Part shown: positions 1 through 7,309 of the stretch, in pieces
Numbering within the stretch: position 1 is the stretch's first letter
Layout of the letters: every line of letters starts with the position of its first letter
Origin: Herpetosiphonaceae bacterium
GTDB lineage: Bacteria; Chloroflexota; Chloroflexia; Chloroflexales; Herpetosiphonaceae
Assembly: GCA_026003835.1 (NCBI GenBank)
Contig: BPHZ01000004.1
Coordinates: 212,556 to 276,555 of the forward strand
Length of the DNA stretch: 64,000 nucleotides
Reading direction: 5' to 3'
Notes under the pieces: model-generated
Databases searched by the model: none
What the model saw: the letters and a program-made list of their open reading frames with translations, nothing else
Told to the model about the DNA's origin: nothing
Translations under genes and position numbers: made by a program

Positions 1-655
1 GAGATGCATCTCGCGGCCGGCGACCGATCCGGCCAGCCAGAAGCGCACCTCGTCAAAGGTGCGCTCATTGAGGATCAGGATACCCGTCAATAGCGACGAG
101 CAGAAGGAGGTGACGGCGGCGCCGGCCAACGCCAGCGCCAGGGGTGTTGATCCGCCAGGACCGAGTGAGCTTAGCAGGTAGACGACCGCTGCGGCGATAA
201 CCGCGCCGGCAAAGGCAAACCAGGCATACAGCGTTAGCGAGCCGACCTTGAGCAGAAAAAACGCCGGCCACCACGGCCAGGGCAGCGCCGGCATTGATAC
301 CCAGAATACCGGGAGAAGCGAGTGGATTACGGGTCAGCGCCTGCATAAGCGCGCCGGCGACGGCCAGGGCAGCGCCAACTAGCGTCGCGATCAACGCGCG
401 GGGCACACGCAACGTGTGAATGATGGTGTGCTCCGGCGAGCCGTCGAAGGCGATGAGGGAGCGGTAGACCGTTGCAATGTTGATGTCGGCGGCGCCGAAG
501 GCGATACTGACCATGCCACTGAGTAACAGTAGCAGGAGCAGCATCGCAAGCACGATGCCTTTTATGAGGGAGGAGTGGGCGCCGGCTTGGCGGCGCCCTG
601 CTCCTTCAGCCTCTGACGTCGTGTGGAGACTACTTGCGAAAATCCGGCGCTGCAT
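1..655 (-). pseudogene. FecCD-family siderophore-iron ABC permease, frameshifted and cut by window edge
   Basis: This is the N-terminal half of an inner-membrane permease that would pair with the binding protein just upstream to import ferric siderophores. The first frame shows a leader of basic residues, a hydrophobic helix and the FecCD core motif with [20 protein letters not shown] and [15 protein letters not shown]. At a run of six A (positions 256-261; T on the coding strand) the frame breaks. The FecCD sequence continues in another frame with YAWFAFAGA, then [10 protein letters not shown], then [15 protein letters not shown] up to base 1. Deleting one base of the run restores one continuous protein. 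ATG at 653-655 is chosen because GAGGAG lies just upstream. The gap to the preceding gene is 17 bases, so the two form an operon. A sequencing error is as likely as a true mutation. Confidence 0.85.
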
Positions 656-672
656 CGATCTCCTCACACGGT

Positions 673-1659
673 TCAGGCTCCTGACTCCTGACCCAGGAAG
701 ATCTTAAAGAGATCATCCTGCACCTTCTGCGCCGCCTGAATACCAATGCCCAGCATCCAGTAGCTATCGTCAACCTCGTAGACCTTGCCGTTCCGCACCA
801 CGCTGAGTTGCGACCAGAGTGGATCATTCTTGTAGGCAGCGAGATCGGTCTTCTCGGCCGGACCGTAGGTGGTCACGAACATGACATCAGCGTCAAAGTC
901 CGGGATACGCTCCTTGGTGCCCTCTTCCATAAACACATCTTTGTTCTGTACGGCAGGACGAGGTAGGCCAGCGTCCTTGATCACTGTGCCGATGAAGGAG
1001 GCATTCATGTAGATGCGCACCTGGCCGGGGAGGAAGCGTACGACTGAGACCTCGGTCTCCGCCAATTGATCGCCCATCTTCTGGCGAAACTCGGCCATGC
1101 GATCGTTGTACTGCTGCATCAGCCGCTCGTACTCGGCGGTCTTGCCTAGCGCCTCGGCATGCAGCTTGAAGTTTTCCTTCCAAGTCACACCGACCGACTC
1201 GGTAAAAACCGTCGGCGCAATCTTGGAGAGCTGCTCGTAGATCGCCTCATGGCGCAGTTTGCTGCTCAGGATCAGATCGGGCTTGAGCGCCAGGATTGCC
1301 TCCAGGTTCGGCTCCTGGATCGTACCGACATTCTTGATGCCCTCGGTCTGGTCGCGGAGGTAGGCCGGGAACTCGCCATCGGCAAAGGCACTGACTGCGC
1401 CGACTGGCTTCACACCCAGCGCCAGTGCGCTGTCAAGCTCGCCGGTGTCGAGCACAACGACCCGCTGCGGCTGCGCGGGAACCTTCGTCTCGCCCATAGC
1501 GTGCTGAATGATGCGCTCGGCCTGGGATTGGTCGGCCTGCGCTGCGCTCGACTGCGGATCGGAAGCCGCCGGCGAGTCAGCAGCACCACAGCCGCTCAAC
1601 ACGAGGCCGGCGAGGAGCACAATGCCAAGTAGATAGGTTAGTCGTCGTTGCTGAGTCAT
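673..1659 (-). CDS. Iron-siderophore ABC transporter substrate-binding lipoprotein (FecB/FhuD type)
   Basis: This is a lipid-anchored periplasmic-binding-type protein that delivers ferric siderophore to the FecCD permease encoded next. The start at 1657-1659 follows AAAGGA and gives a short basic N-terminus, a hydrophobic stretch and a lipobox (VLSGC), followed by a Ser/Ala/Gln-rich linker. The mature part has the two-lobe class III binding-protein pattern: [19 protein letters not shown] near the start, then [17 protein letters not shown], and a C-terminal lobe ending in a VDDSYW motif. About 328 residues is normal for the family. A longer in-frame start exists at 1698 but would place charged residues before the signal peptide. 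A Fur-like inverted repeat lies about 165 bases upstream. Confidence 0.9.
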   Translation of the reverse strand: MTQQRRLTYLLGIVLLAGLVLSGCGAADSPAASDPQSSAAQADQSQAERIIQHAMGETKVPAQPQRVVVLDTGELDSALALGVKPVGAVSAFADGEFPAYLRDQTEGIKNVGTIQEPNLEAILALKPDLILSSKLRHEAIYEQLSKIAPTVFTESVGVTWKENFKLHAEALGKTAEYERLMQQYNDRMAEFRQKMGDQLAETEVSVVRFLPGQVRIYMNASFIGTVIKDAGLPRPAVQNKDVFMEEGTKERIPDFDADVMFVTTYGPAEKTDLAAYKNDPLWSQLSVVRNGKVYEVDDSYWMLGIGIQAAQKVQDDLFKIFLGQESGA

Positions 1660-1824
1660 ACCCTCAGTCCTTTCAGCTAAAGCTCCGCCCATCACCATCG
1701 GGCAGAGTGGTTAGGAGATGTTGGATCTGGAGTGCCAGTGTCCATGTGTTGGTTTTAACAGTTTCCAATGTAAAAACTGTTTTTATCCGGCGCAAGTATA
1801 GGCACGACTGCCCTGCTTGTCAAA

Positions 1825-1839
1825 TAAGAATGATTCTAA
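1825..1839. promoter_or_regulatory. Candidate Fur-like iron box
   Basis: TAAGAATGATTCTAA is a near-perfect 7-1-7 inverted repeat (AGAAT-G-ATTCT core) in AT-rich sequence upstream of the siderophore transporter. The spacing and AT composition resemble Fur-family boxes. The assignment rests on position and symmetry only. Confidence 0.35.
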
Positions 1840-1850
1840 GTGTACCCAGC

Positions 1851-1889
1851 CCTGGTCAAGACATGGGTACCACATGTTTGAAGTTGACC
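1851..1889 (+). repeat. Left copy of a 39-bp imperfect inverted repeat bounding 1.85-4.48 kb
   Basis: This 39-base stretch matches the reverse complement of 4440-4478 at 33 of 39 positions. The shared core is ACATGGGTACCAC, with GTTGACC at the inner end. Weaker similarity continues inward for about 30 bases. Its partner lies 2.55 kb away in opposite orientation, as the terminal repeats of a mobile element would. No transposase is recognisable between the copies. Confidence 0.6.
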
Positions 1890-1897
1890 GGCTCTTA

Positions 1898-1962
1898 CGC
1901 ACTGTTGGTGAATTTGAGTGCCAGGGCTGTTAAGTGTTTCCTTTTGGTTCACCAACAGTGCG
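1898..1962. repeat. 15-bp perfect inverted repeat with 35-nt loop
   Basis: CGCACTGTTGGTGAA (1898-1912) is the exact reverse complement of 1948-1962. It lies directly inside the left 39-bp repeat. It could be a subterminal hairpin of an insertion sequence or a regulatory stem-loop. Confidence 0.6.
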
Positions 1963-2222
1963 CATGAACCAACATAGTTGACATCTGTGGGGCGTTCGTC
2001 GTGGCAGAACTGTCGGTTGATACGAACAACGTGGGTAAACGCCGGTCAGGCTGCGGTTATCCGACGAACGGTACGATCACCAGGACGAAGCGGGCCGGCA
2101 GCGCGGCGACACGACCCATCCCTCTTGGCGGAGAGATGGACAGTCTACGAGCCGACCCGCTTCGTCACTTCAGGATCTCGGCACGCCCGCAAGGGCCAAC
2201 GTCGAGCTTGGAAGCCGGTACG
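1963..2222. other. Stretch without a recognisable gene
   Basis: About 260 bases lie between the hairpin and the 3' end of the monooxygenase gene. The open frames here have no ribosome site and no familiar protein sequence. I see no promoter or repeat. Confidence 0.4.
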
Positions 2223-3689
2223 CTACGTCGCACGAGGCGGTCCAAACCATGTGGTTAGCGCGTCACTAAGCCCTAGCTGGGTTCGGTCTCCCACCCAGGC
2301 CACATATCCGTCGGGCCGAATCAACACGGCGGTAGGAGCCGGGACCGCCCCGATTACCGGAAGCTCCCACGGTCCAACGTATGTGGCGTCGATCAACCGA
2401 ACGCGATGCGCCCATGGCGTGATGTCGAAGTCACCGGGCTCACCGAGGTTGAGGAGCACCGGCCGGGCATCGTGCAGCAGCGTGAAGACCCGCAGCGGGC
2501 CGTTGGCGGTGACCAGATCAAGATCGGGGACGCGGCGTCCGAGCAGCGGGTGTCCTTCGCCGAGGTTGTAATGAATGTCGAGACCGGAAATCATCGCGGC
2601 AATCCGCTTACGAGGCTCATCCAGGTCGAGGAGTTCGGAAACGATGTCGCGCAAGGCGTTGGTCCGATCATCCGTGCGGAGCAGCGCGACCTGCGCCAGC
2701 GTGTTGTGCAGCACGCGGGCAGCGACCGGGTGCCGCTCGGCGTGGTACGTATCGAGGAGGCGTTCCGGCGATGTCTTCTTGACCACCTGGGCCAGCTTCC
2801 AACCCAGGTTCACGGCATCCTGCACGCCGAGGTTGAGGCCCTGTCCGCCCGCCGGGTAATGCACGTGTGCGGCGTCTCCGGCCAGCAGCACCCGTCCCTT
2901 GCGGTAGGAAACTGCCTGCCGAGCCATATCGGTGAACCTCGAAATCCAGGTGGGGCTATGGACCCCAAAGTCGGTCCCGTATACGGCGATGAGCGCCTCG
3001 CTGAGATCGCGCAGGGTGGGTTCGCCGGTCCGGCCGAGGCGCTGTTCGGTCACGAGGACCCGCACCGCCCCTCCATCCTCCATCCTGCTCAAGCCGTGGA
3101 TGCCGTGGGCGTCGCGGCGTAAGCCCCATTCCGGCTCCTCGGCCATCTCGACCTCGGCGATCAGGTGGCTGGTTGTCGGATCCCACCCGGCGAACTCGAT
3201 GCCGGCTGCCTTACGGATCCGACTGTGTCCGCCGTCGCACCCGACGAGATACTCCGCTCGCAGCGACGCGCCGTCGGACAGCTCCACGTTGACGCCGGTG
3301 TCGTCCTGCGTGAAACCCGTCACCTCACGTCCACGATAGATCGGCACCGCCAGCTCGTTGACCCAACCGGCGAGGATGCGCTCGATGTGGTTCTGCCACA
3401 GCGCGAGCCCGTAGTTGTGCCGCGTGGGAAAGTCGCTGATGTCCAGCGGGATCCAGGCGAACCCCGCGACCTGGGCCACCGTTCCCTGCGAGAGGAACCG
3501 ATCAGCGATTCCGCGCTGATCGAGGACCTCAATTGTGCGTGAGTGCAGACCGCCTGCGCGCAAGCCGGTGAGATCCTGGCTGGCACGCCGCTCGACAATA
3601 GCAACGTTGACGCCCGCCAACGCCAACTCGCCCGCCAGCATCAGCCCCGTGGGACCTCCTCCGACGATCACCACCGCATGCTCGGTCAT
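2223..3689 (-). CDS. FAD-dependent aromatic monooxygenase (PheA/TfdB class, antibiotic-hydroxylase type)
   Basis: This is a class A flavoprotein monooxygenase that would hydroxylate an aromatic or polyketide substrate with NAD(P)H and O2 in the cytoplasm. All three family signatures are present: the N-terminal GGGPTGLMLAGEL nucleotide-binding motif, the mid-protein DG motif (LVGCDGGHSRIRKAAG), and the GD motif (RVLLAGDAAHVHYPAGGQG). The roughly 110-residue C-terminal extension fits the thioredoxin-like domain of the PheA/TfdB subgroup. At 488 residues it matches rifampicin monooxygenase and TetX-like or polyketide hydroxylases, but the substrate cannot be read from sequence. The start at 3687-3689 gives a classical N-terminus and overlaps the amidase fragment stop as ATGA. 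It lies inside the inverted-repeat-bounded segment and appears richer in GC than the flanks, which suggests transfer, perhaps from an actinomycete. Confidence 0.88.
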   Translation of the reverse strand: MTEHAVVIVGGGPTGLMLAGELALAGVNVAIVERRASQDLTGLRAGGLHSRTIEVLDQRGIADRFLSQGTVAQVAGFAWIPLDISDFPTRHNYGLALWQNHIERILAGWVNELAVPIYRGREVTGFTQDDTGVNVELSDGASLRAEYLVGCDGGHSRIRKAAGIEFAGWDPTTSHLIAEVEMAEEPEWGLRRDAHGIHGLSRMEDGGAVRVLVTEQRLGRTGEPTLRDLSEALIAVYGTDFGVHSPTWISRFTDMARQAVSYRKGRVLLAGDAAHVHYPAGGQGLNLGVQDAVNLGWKLAQVVKKTSPERLLDTYHAERHPVAARVLHNTLAQVALLRTDDRTNALRDIVSELLDLDEPRKRIAAMISGLDIHYNLGEGHPLLGRRVPDLDLVTANGPLRVFTLLHDARPVLLNLGEPGDFDITPWAHRVRLIDATYVGPWELPVIGAVPAPTAVLIRPDGYVAWVGDRTQLGLSDALTTWFGPPRAT

Positions 3690-4261
3690 CGCCACCCTCC
3701 GATCGACATCACACCGATCACGACCGGCGCACCCCATCCCTCGGCCGCCACAAGGACGGCGGCCGACCCGCCCGACGAGCCCGCGAGCGAGGACGCGAGA
3801 TTGTGGAGGGTGTTGGTGCGCCCATAGACGGGATTGTCGTTTTGATAGTCGGTACGCCCATGCGCGACATTGGTCTTGCCGAGCATGACGACGCCCGCAT
3901 CTTTCAAGCGGCGGATGGTTGGCGCGTCGTCGGTTGGACGATAGGTCCTGGCGAACTCAAGGTCGAACGTGGGAGGCAGACCTGCCACGTCGAAGACGTC
4001 CTTGAGCGTCATGGAGACACCGGCGAGGGGCAGGGGCGCCCTCTTGGCCACGGCGGCATCGACCAGTTTGGCCTGGTCGCGCGCCTGAGCGAAATCGCGC
4101 ACGACCACCGCGTTGATAGGTCCGTCGAGCGCTTCGATCCGCGCGATGGCTGCCTCGGTCGTCTCCACCACGCTGACAGTACTATTGCGGACTGCGGCTG
4201 CTGTTTCTATCGCGCTCGCCGTCGCGAGCACGTCGTTGGCTTGTGGCATCTGCTGCTCCAT
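3686..4261 (-). pseudogene. Amidase-signature enzyme, N-terminal fragment
   Basis: The reading frame encodes the first 190 or so residues of an amidase-signature hydrolase: an N-terminal helix pair, the substrate-side motif PLPLAGVSMTLKDVFDVAG with the catalytic Lys, a GKTNVAHG segment, and the Ser-rich loop LAGSSGGSAA. It then runs into unrelated residues and stops at 3686. Full enzymes have about 450-500 residues, so the nucleophile Ser region and everything after it are missing and the fragment cannot be catalytic. The stop overlaps the monooxygenase ATG by the ATGA arrangement, so the fragment may now only serve as a leader for translation of that gene. ATG 4259-4261 is taken as the start; the frame is open to 4402 without a good ribosome site. 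Confidence 0.75.
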
Positions 4262-4439
4262 TCTAACTGTACTGCACGCGGGTGTACAAAACGGAGAGGA
4301 AGCGTTGCTGGGCTGTTGCGTGAGGGATTCAGTATCACAAAGCGCTGCCAGATCAACGGGTTCTCCCTGCCTTGTGGTGAACCACAGCTGAGGCAGCTTC
4401 ACCGCTCGAGCCCACGTTCAGCAACTACCGGGGAGAGCT

Positions 4440-4478
4440 GGTCAACGTCAAATAGGTGGTACCCATGTTGTGGCCAGG
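4440..4478 (-). repeat. Right copy of the 39-bp imperfect inverted repeat
   Basis: Reverse-orientation partner of 1851-1889 (33 of 39 identical). Its outer edge at 4478 coincides with the point where the glycosyltransferase sequence at 4479-4586 stops being recognisable, as expected if an insertion cut that gene. Confidence 0.6.
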
Positions 4479-4586
4479 TCTGCGACGCACAGGAGCGGGG
4501 CGTGGCCGAGCGCGCAGCTCAAACGCGGGCGCCAGCAGCGGCTGCACGTCGCCGCGCGATCCGATCGACGAGAGCAAGAGCTTCAT
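4479..4586 (-). pseudogene. Glycosyltransferase (MGT/UGT type) N-terminal remnant
   Basis: An ATG at 4584-4586 follows a strong AAGGAGG site and opens with MKLLLSSIGSRGDVQP, the characteristic start of macrolide/sterol-type glycosyltransferases that begin with a GSRGDVQP nucleotide-sugar loop. After about 27 residues the frame breaks; a neighbouring frame continues with LGHAPLLCVADLA, again family-like. The similarity ends at the inverted repeat. Only about 35 of roughly 400 residues remain, so this is a truncated and frameshifted remnant. Confidence 0.7.
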
Positions 4587-4702
4587 AGGGGCCTCCTTCC
4601 TAGAGATTGGAGCTGTGGCAATCGTATCACGCGGGCGGCGCAAAGACATCAGGCCCTGACCCGATGAAGACTCTTGCGAGCTGTGCTATACTAAAGGTGG
4701 CA

Positions 4703-4723
4703 CGAGGGGTCCCAGACCCCTCG
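4703..4723. terminator. Short strong hairpin in an intergenic stretch
   Basis: CGAGGGGTC and GACCCCTCG form a 9-bp perfect stem with a CCA loop, followed by GTTT. The T-tract is too short for a classical terminator. The surrounding 4590-5060 contains no convincing intact gene. Confidence 0.45.
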
Positions 4724-4941
4724 TTTCGCGTATCCAGGGCCCAGGCCGCTTGCGTGCTGGTTCGCTTTGCGGCGGTGTAGGGCCCAGCGTTGGATATGGG
4801 GGATCCCTCAACAGCGGCGAGGAGCCAGGTGCTCATCGCTCCTGCTTCTCACTCCTCATCCCTGACTCCTCGCTCCTGCCCCAGGGCTGACCAAGACATC
4901 GGTCCCGCAGATGCGGCGCTCCTCCCCAGCCATGAATGGCG

Positions 4942-5052
4942 GGGCTACCACGAGGAGCGGGCCGCCCTCGAGACATTAGCCCGCTTGCGCACCCCAGAAA
5001 TCCGGCTGGTCGAACACACCCGCCTGGTCCTTGCTGCTCTGGATTGGACCAT
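4942..5052 (+). pseudogene. Possible IS630-type transposase N-terminal remnant
   Basis: One open frame includes ERAALETLARLRTPEIRLVE followed by HTRLVLAALD. This resembles the first helices of IS630-family transposases, which usually read like an ERxxLExxxRSRTxPxRLVxRARIxLLAA pattern. No DDE core follows, and the sequence runs into the promoter palindrome at 5071. Short and tentative. Confidence 0.3.
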
Positions 5053-5062
5053 AAATTCCTAC

Positions 5063-5110
5063 TTGACTTTGTGTGACAAATACACTAATATATTAGTGTA
5101 TTTGTCACAC
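5063..5110 (+). promoter_or_regulatory. Sigma-70 promoter overlapped by a 40-bp perfect palindromic operator
   Basis: TTGACT (5063-5068), a 17-base spacer and TAATAT (5086-5091) form a near-consensus promoter aimed at the gene at 5145. Bases 5071-5110 are a perfect 40-bp palindrome: the left half GTGTGACAAATACACTAATA is exactly mirrored by 5091-5110. It covers the spacer, the -10 box and the expected start site near 5098, so a dimeric or tetrameric repressor bound here would block transcription completely. The transcript would also carry the right half in its leader. No regulator gene is adjacent. Confidence 0.85.
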
Positions 5111-5144
5111 TAACAAACATCGAGCTAGAACAGCGAGCACACCT

Positions 5145-6215
5145 ATGACACTATCAGATCTGCTCAACCTCCTGCGGCGCGCACGCGAACCGGAAGAGAT
5201 CTTCGGCGCGTTAGCCGGCGATCTCCAGGTCGCGCTGAAGCGGCGCTACCGAGAGCTCATCACCCTCGCCCACCCGGATCACAACCAGGGCGAGACTGTC
5301 GAGGCGAACGAAGCCTGCAAGCTGCTGCACGAGTGGTATGCAACGGCGCAGCAGCGTATCGCCCATGGCTCCTATGGCGCACCGCTCCGTATCAGCGTTA
5401 TCACCAGGCAGCACCGATACACAGGCTACGAACCACCGCTATACGGCGATCTGTGTGATCTGTTTCCTGCTGATGCCGATGGTATGCGGGTGCTGCTCAA
5501 GGTCGCGCGTCAGGTGCGGAACAACGATTTGCTCCAGACGGAAGCCGATGTGTTGTGGCGCATCGACCGTGCGCTGGACGGGCAAGCAGTGCGTGCTCAC
5601 TTCCCTACGTTGGTCGAACACTTGCTCCTGCGCGACGAAGCGGGTATCCAGCGCTTCACCAATGTGCTGCGTGCTGAGACGGGCTATGTTTCCCTGGCGC
5701 AGGTGCTGCAAGCATACCCAGGCGGTCTCGACCCAGCCGATGCCGCGTGGATGTTCAACCGTATACTTGCTGCGCTTGGCGTCGTTCACAGCCTTGGCAT
5801 CGTTCACGGAGCAGTGGTGCCGTCACATATCCTGATCCGCCCCGCCGACCATAACGGGATGCTCATCGATTGGTGCTATAGCGTCCAGGCGGGAGACGTG
5901 CTGAAGGCAATAAGCCCGCCTTACACCGCAGACTACCCCCCGGAGGTGAGCGCCAGACAAGCGGTCGCGCCCGCCACCGACATCTATATGGCGGCACGTT
6001 GTATGGTTCGGCTCCTGGCTGGTTCTGGCGCCGCCGAGGATCTCCCCCCTGGCGTGCCGAAGCCAATGCGCGCTCTGCTGCGCGCATGTCTGATCCCGTC
6101 GCCCAGGCGCCGGCCCGCCGATGCCTGGCAACTCTTCGATGATTTCCAGGAGATATTGCAGCGCCTTTACGGGCAACGAACATTCCGTCCGTTTCGGATG
6201 CCGGCGACAGCTTAA
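5145..6215 (+). CDS. J-domain protein fused to a degenerate protein-kinase fold (pseudokinase)
   Basis: This 356-residue cytoplasmic protein joins two domains. Residues 1-75 form a J domain, the Hsp70-stimulating fold, with helix II basic residues (LKRRYRELI) and an intact HPD at 43-45. Residues 95-345 read as a protein-kinase fold: VLLK places the ATP-lysine equivalent at 119, a helix-C Glu falls near 133, and the DFG Asp survives as DWC at 242-244. The HRDLKPEN catalytic loop, however, is HGAVVPSH (221-228), lacking catalytic Asp, Lys and Asn. YPPEV at 264-268 stands for APE. It should therefore bind nucleotide or a partner rather than phosphorylate. It is first in a three-gene operon with the VWA and PurA-like genes. 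The ribosome site is weak (GCGAG). I know no named family with this exact role. Confidence 0.8.
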   Translation: MTLSDLLNLLRRAREPEEIFGALAGDLQVALKRRYRELITLAHPDHNQGETVEANEACKLLHEWYATAQQRIAHGSYGAPLRISVITRQHRYTGYEPPLYGDLCDLFPADADGMRVLLKVARQVRNNDLLQTEADVLWRIDRALDGQAVRAHFPTLVEHLLLRDEAGIQRFTNVLRAETGYVSLAQVLQAYPGGLDPADAAWMFNRILAALGVVHSLGIVHGAVVPSHILIRPADHNGMLIDWCYSVQAGDVLKAISPPYTADYPPEVSARQAVAPATDIYMAARCMVRLLAGSGAAEDLPPGVPKPMRALLRACLIPSPRRRPADAWQLFDDFQEILQRLYGQRTFRPFRMPATA

Positions 6216-6254
6216 CACCAGCGCCGGCCTACCACCTGAGAAAGGAGCAAGACC

Positions 6255-7247
6255 ATGGGATACTCGAACTGGAGCGATGCCGCCTATAAGGCGCGGCAGA
6301 ACCATCGCCGATCGACGAATCAGACCGCCTTTACCTACGATCAGCAGGTACGCAGCAGCGGTATTGTACGGGTCCATGACCAGATGAACCCGTATGGTGT
6401 TACGCGAGAGAGTCGGGACAGCGACGAACACCCGGAGTCTCTCGCCATCGCCGTTGTCTTTGACGTCACCGGCTCGATGGGAAACGTCCCACGGGTGCTA
6501 CAGACCAAACTCGGCGCATTAATGCGCGTGTTGATCCAGAAGGGGTACGTCGAGCATCCGCAGATCCTGTTCGGCGCTGTAGGCGATGCCCACTGCGACG
6601 CGGTGCCCCTCCAGATCGGCCAGTTTGAGTCCGGCCTGGAAATGGACGATGATCTCGGCAAGATCTACCTGGAGGGCGGCGGCGGCGGGCAAATCCACGA
6701 GAGCTACGAGCTCGCGATCTACTTCTTTGCCCATCATACATCGATCGACTGCTATGAAAAGCGCGGACGGAAGGGCTACCTGTTCACGATCGGCGACGAA
6801 AAACCGTACCCGACCGTGCGGCGCCAGCAGATCCTATCCCTGATCGGCGATGGGCTGGAGCAGGATATCCCCATCGAACAGGCTGTTGCCGAGGTACAGA
6901 AGCGCTACGAGTATTTCCATATCATTCCAACGAACACCAGCCATGGCAAGGACGCGTCGGTCCAGGCGCGCTGGAAGGAGCTGCTTGGCGAGCGCGTGCT
7001 GCTGCTGGACGATGAGACAGCGGTCTGTGAAACGATCGCTCTGGCGATTGGGCTCTGCGAAGGGGCTATCGACGATTTGGGCAGCGGCACCGACGATCTC
7101 ATTCACGCCGGCTATGACCCGGACGCCGCGGCTACGGCTGCCAGCGCAGTCGCCCAATATGCCGCTGTGCGGGGTCCGCTCCAGCGCGTTGCGGCTGGTC
7201 TCCTGCCGGCCGGCATGGATGCCGGTATCGACGACGGACGACTCTAG
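6255..7247 (+). CDS. VWA-domain protein
   Basis: A 330-residue soluble protein whose centre is a von Willebrand factor A domain. The metal-ion-dependent adhesion site starts with DVTGSMG at 70-76 (D-x-T-x-S form), preceded by the hydrophobic strand LAIAVVF. A Gly-rich loop (EGGGGGQIHES) provides the next metal-site region, and FTIGDE the third strand end. The first 60 residues are polar and rich in Arg and Gln; the last 60 are Ala-rich helical. There is no signal peptide or membrane segment, so it acts inside the cell, presumably as a Mg-dependent protein-binding module. ATG 6255 follows AAAGGAG with 7-base spacing, 39 bases after the J-domain gene. Confidence 0.85.
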   Translation: MGYSNWSDAAYKARQNHRRSTNQTAFTYDQQVRSSGIVRVHDQMNPYGVTRESRDSDEHPESLAIAVVFDVTGSMGNVPRVLQTKLGALMRVLIQKGYVEHPQILFGAVGDAHCDAVPLQIGQFESGLEMDDDLGKIYLEGGGGGQIHESYELAIYFFAHHTSIDCYEKRGRKGYLFTIGDEKPYPTVRRQQILSLIGDGLEQDIPIEQAVAEVQKRYEYFHIIPTNTSHGKDASVQARWKELLGERVLLLDDETAVCETIALAIGLCEGAIDDLGSGTDDLIHAGYDPDAAATAASAVAQYAAVRGPLQRVAAGLLPAGMDAGIDDGRL

Positions 7248-7255
7248 CGATCTAG

Positions 7256-7284
7256 GGGCCGGCTCGCTTATTGCGAGCCGGCCC
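7256..7284. promoter_or_regulatory. 12-bp perfect hairpin between the VWA and PurA-like genes
   Basis: GGGCCGGCTCGC (7256-7267) pairs perfectly with 7273-7284 across a TTATT loop. It starts 8 bases after the VWA stop and ends 13 bases before the next ribosome site. No T-run follows, so it is more likely an mRNA-stability or partial read-through element than a full terminator. Confidence 0.6.
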
Positions 7285-7309
7285 TGCCTGCGAATACAGG
7301 AGCTTCACC

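Noticed and set aside
1978..3888. Plus-strand open frames opposite the monooxygenase and amidase genes
   Set aside because: They are antisense shadows of high-GC genes with Arg/Pro/Ser-rich, non-family sequences and no ribosome sites.
4703..4723. Classical rho-independent terminator
   Set aside because: The stem is good but only three T follow and no gene ends just upstream; listed only as a hairpin.
1978..5144. A complete IS transposase within the inverted repeats
   Set aside because: Both strands were read; only the monooxygenase, the amidase piece and shadows are present. The IS630-like stretch at 4942-5052 lies outside the repeats and lacks a DDE core.
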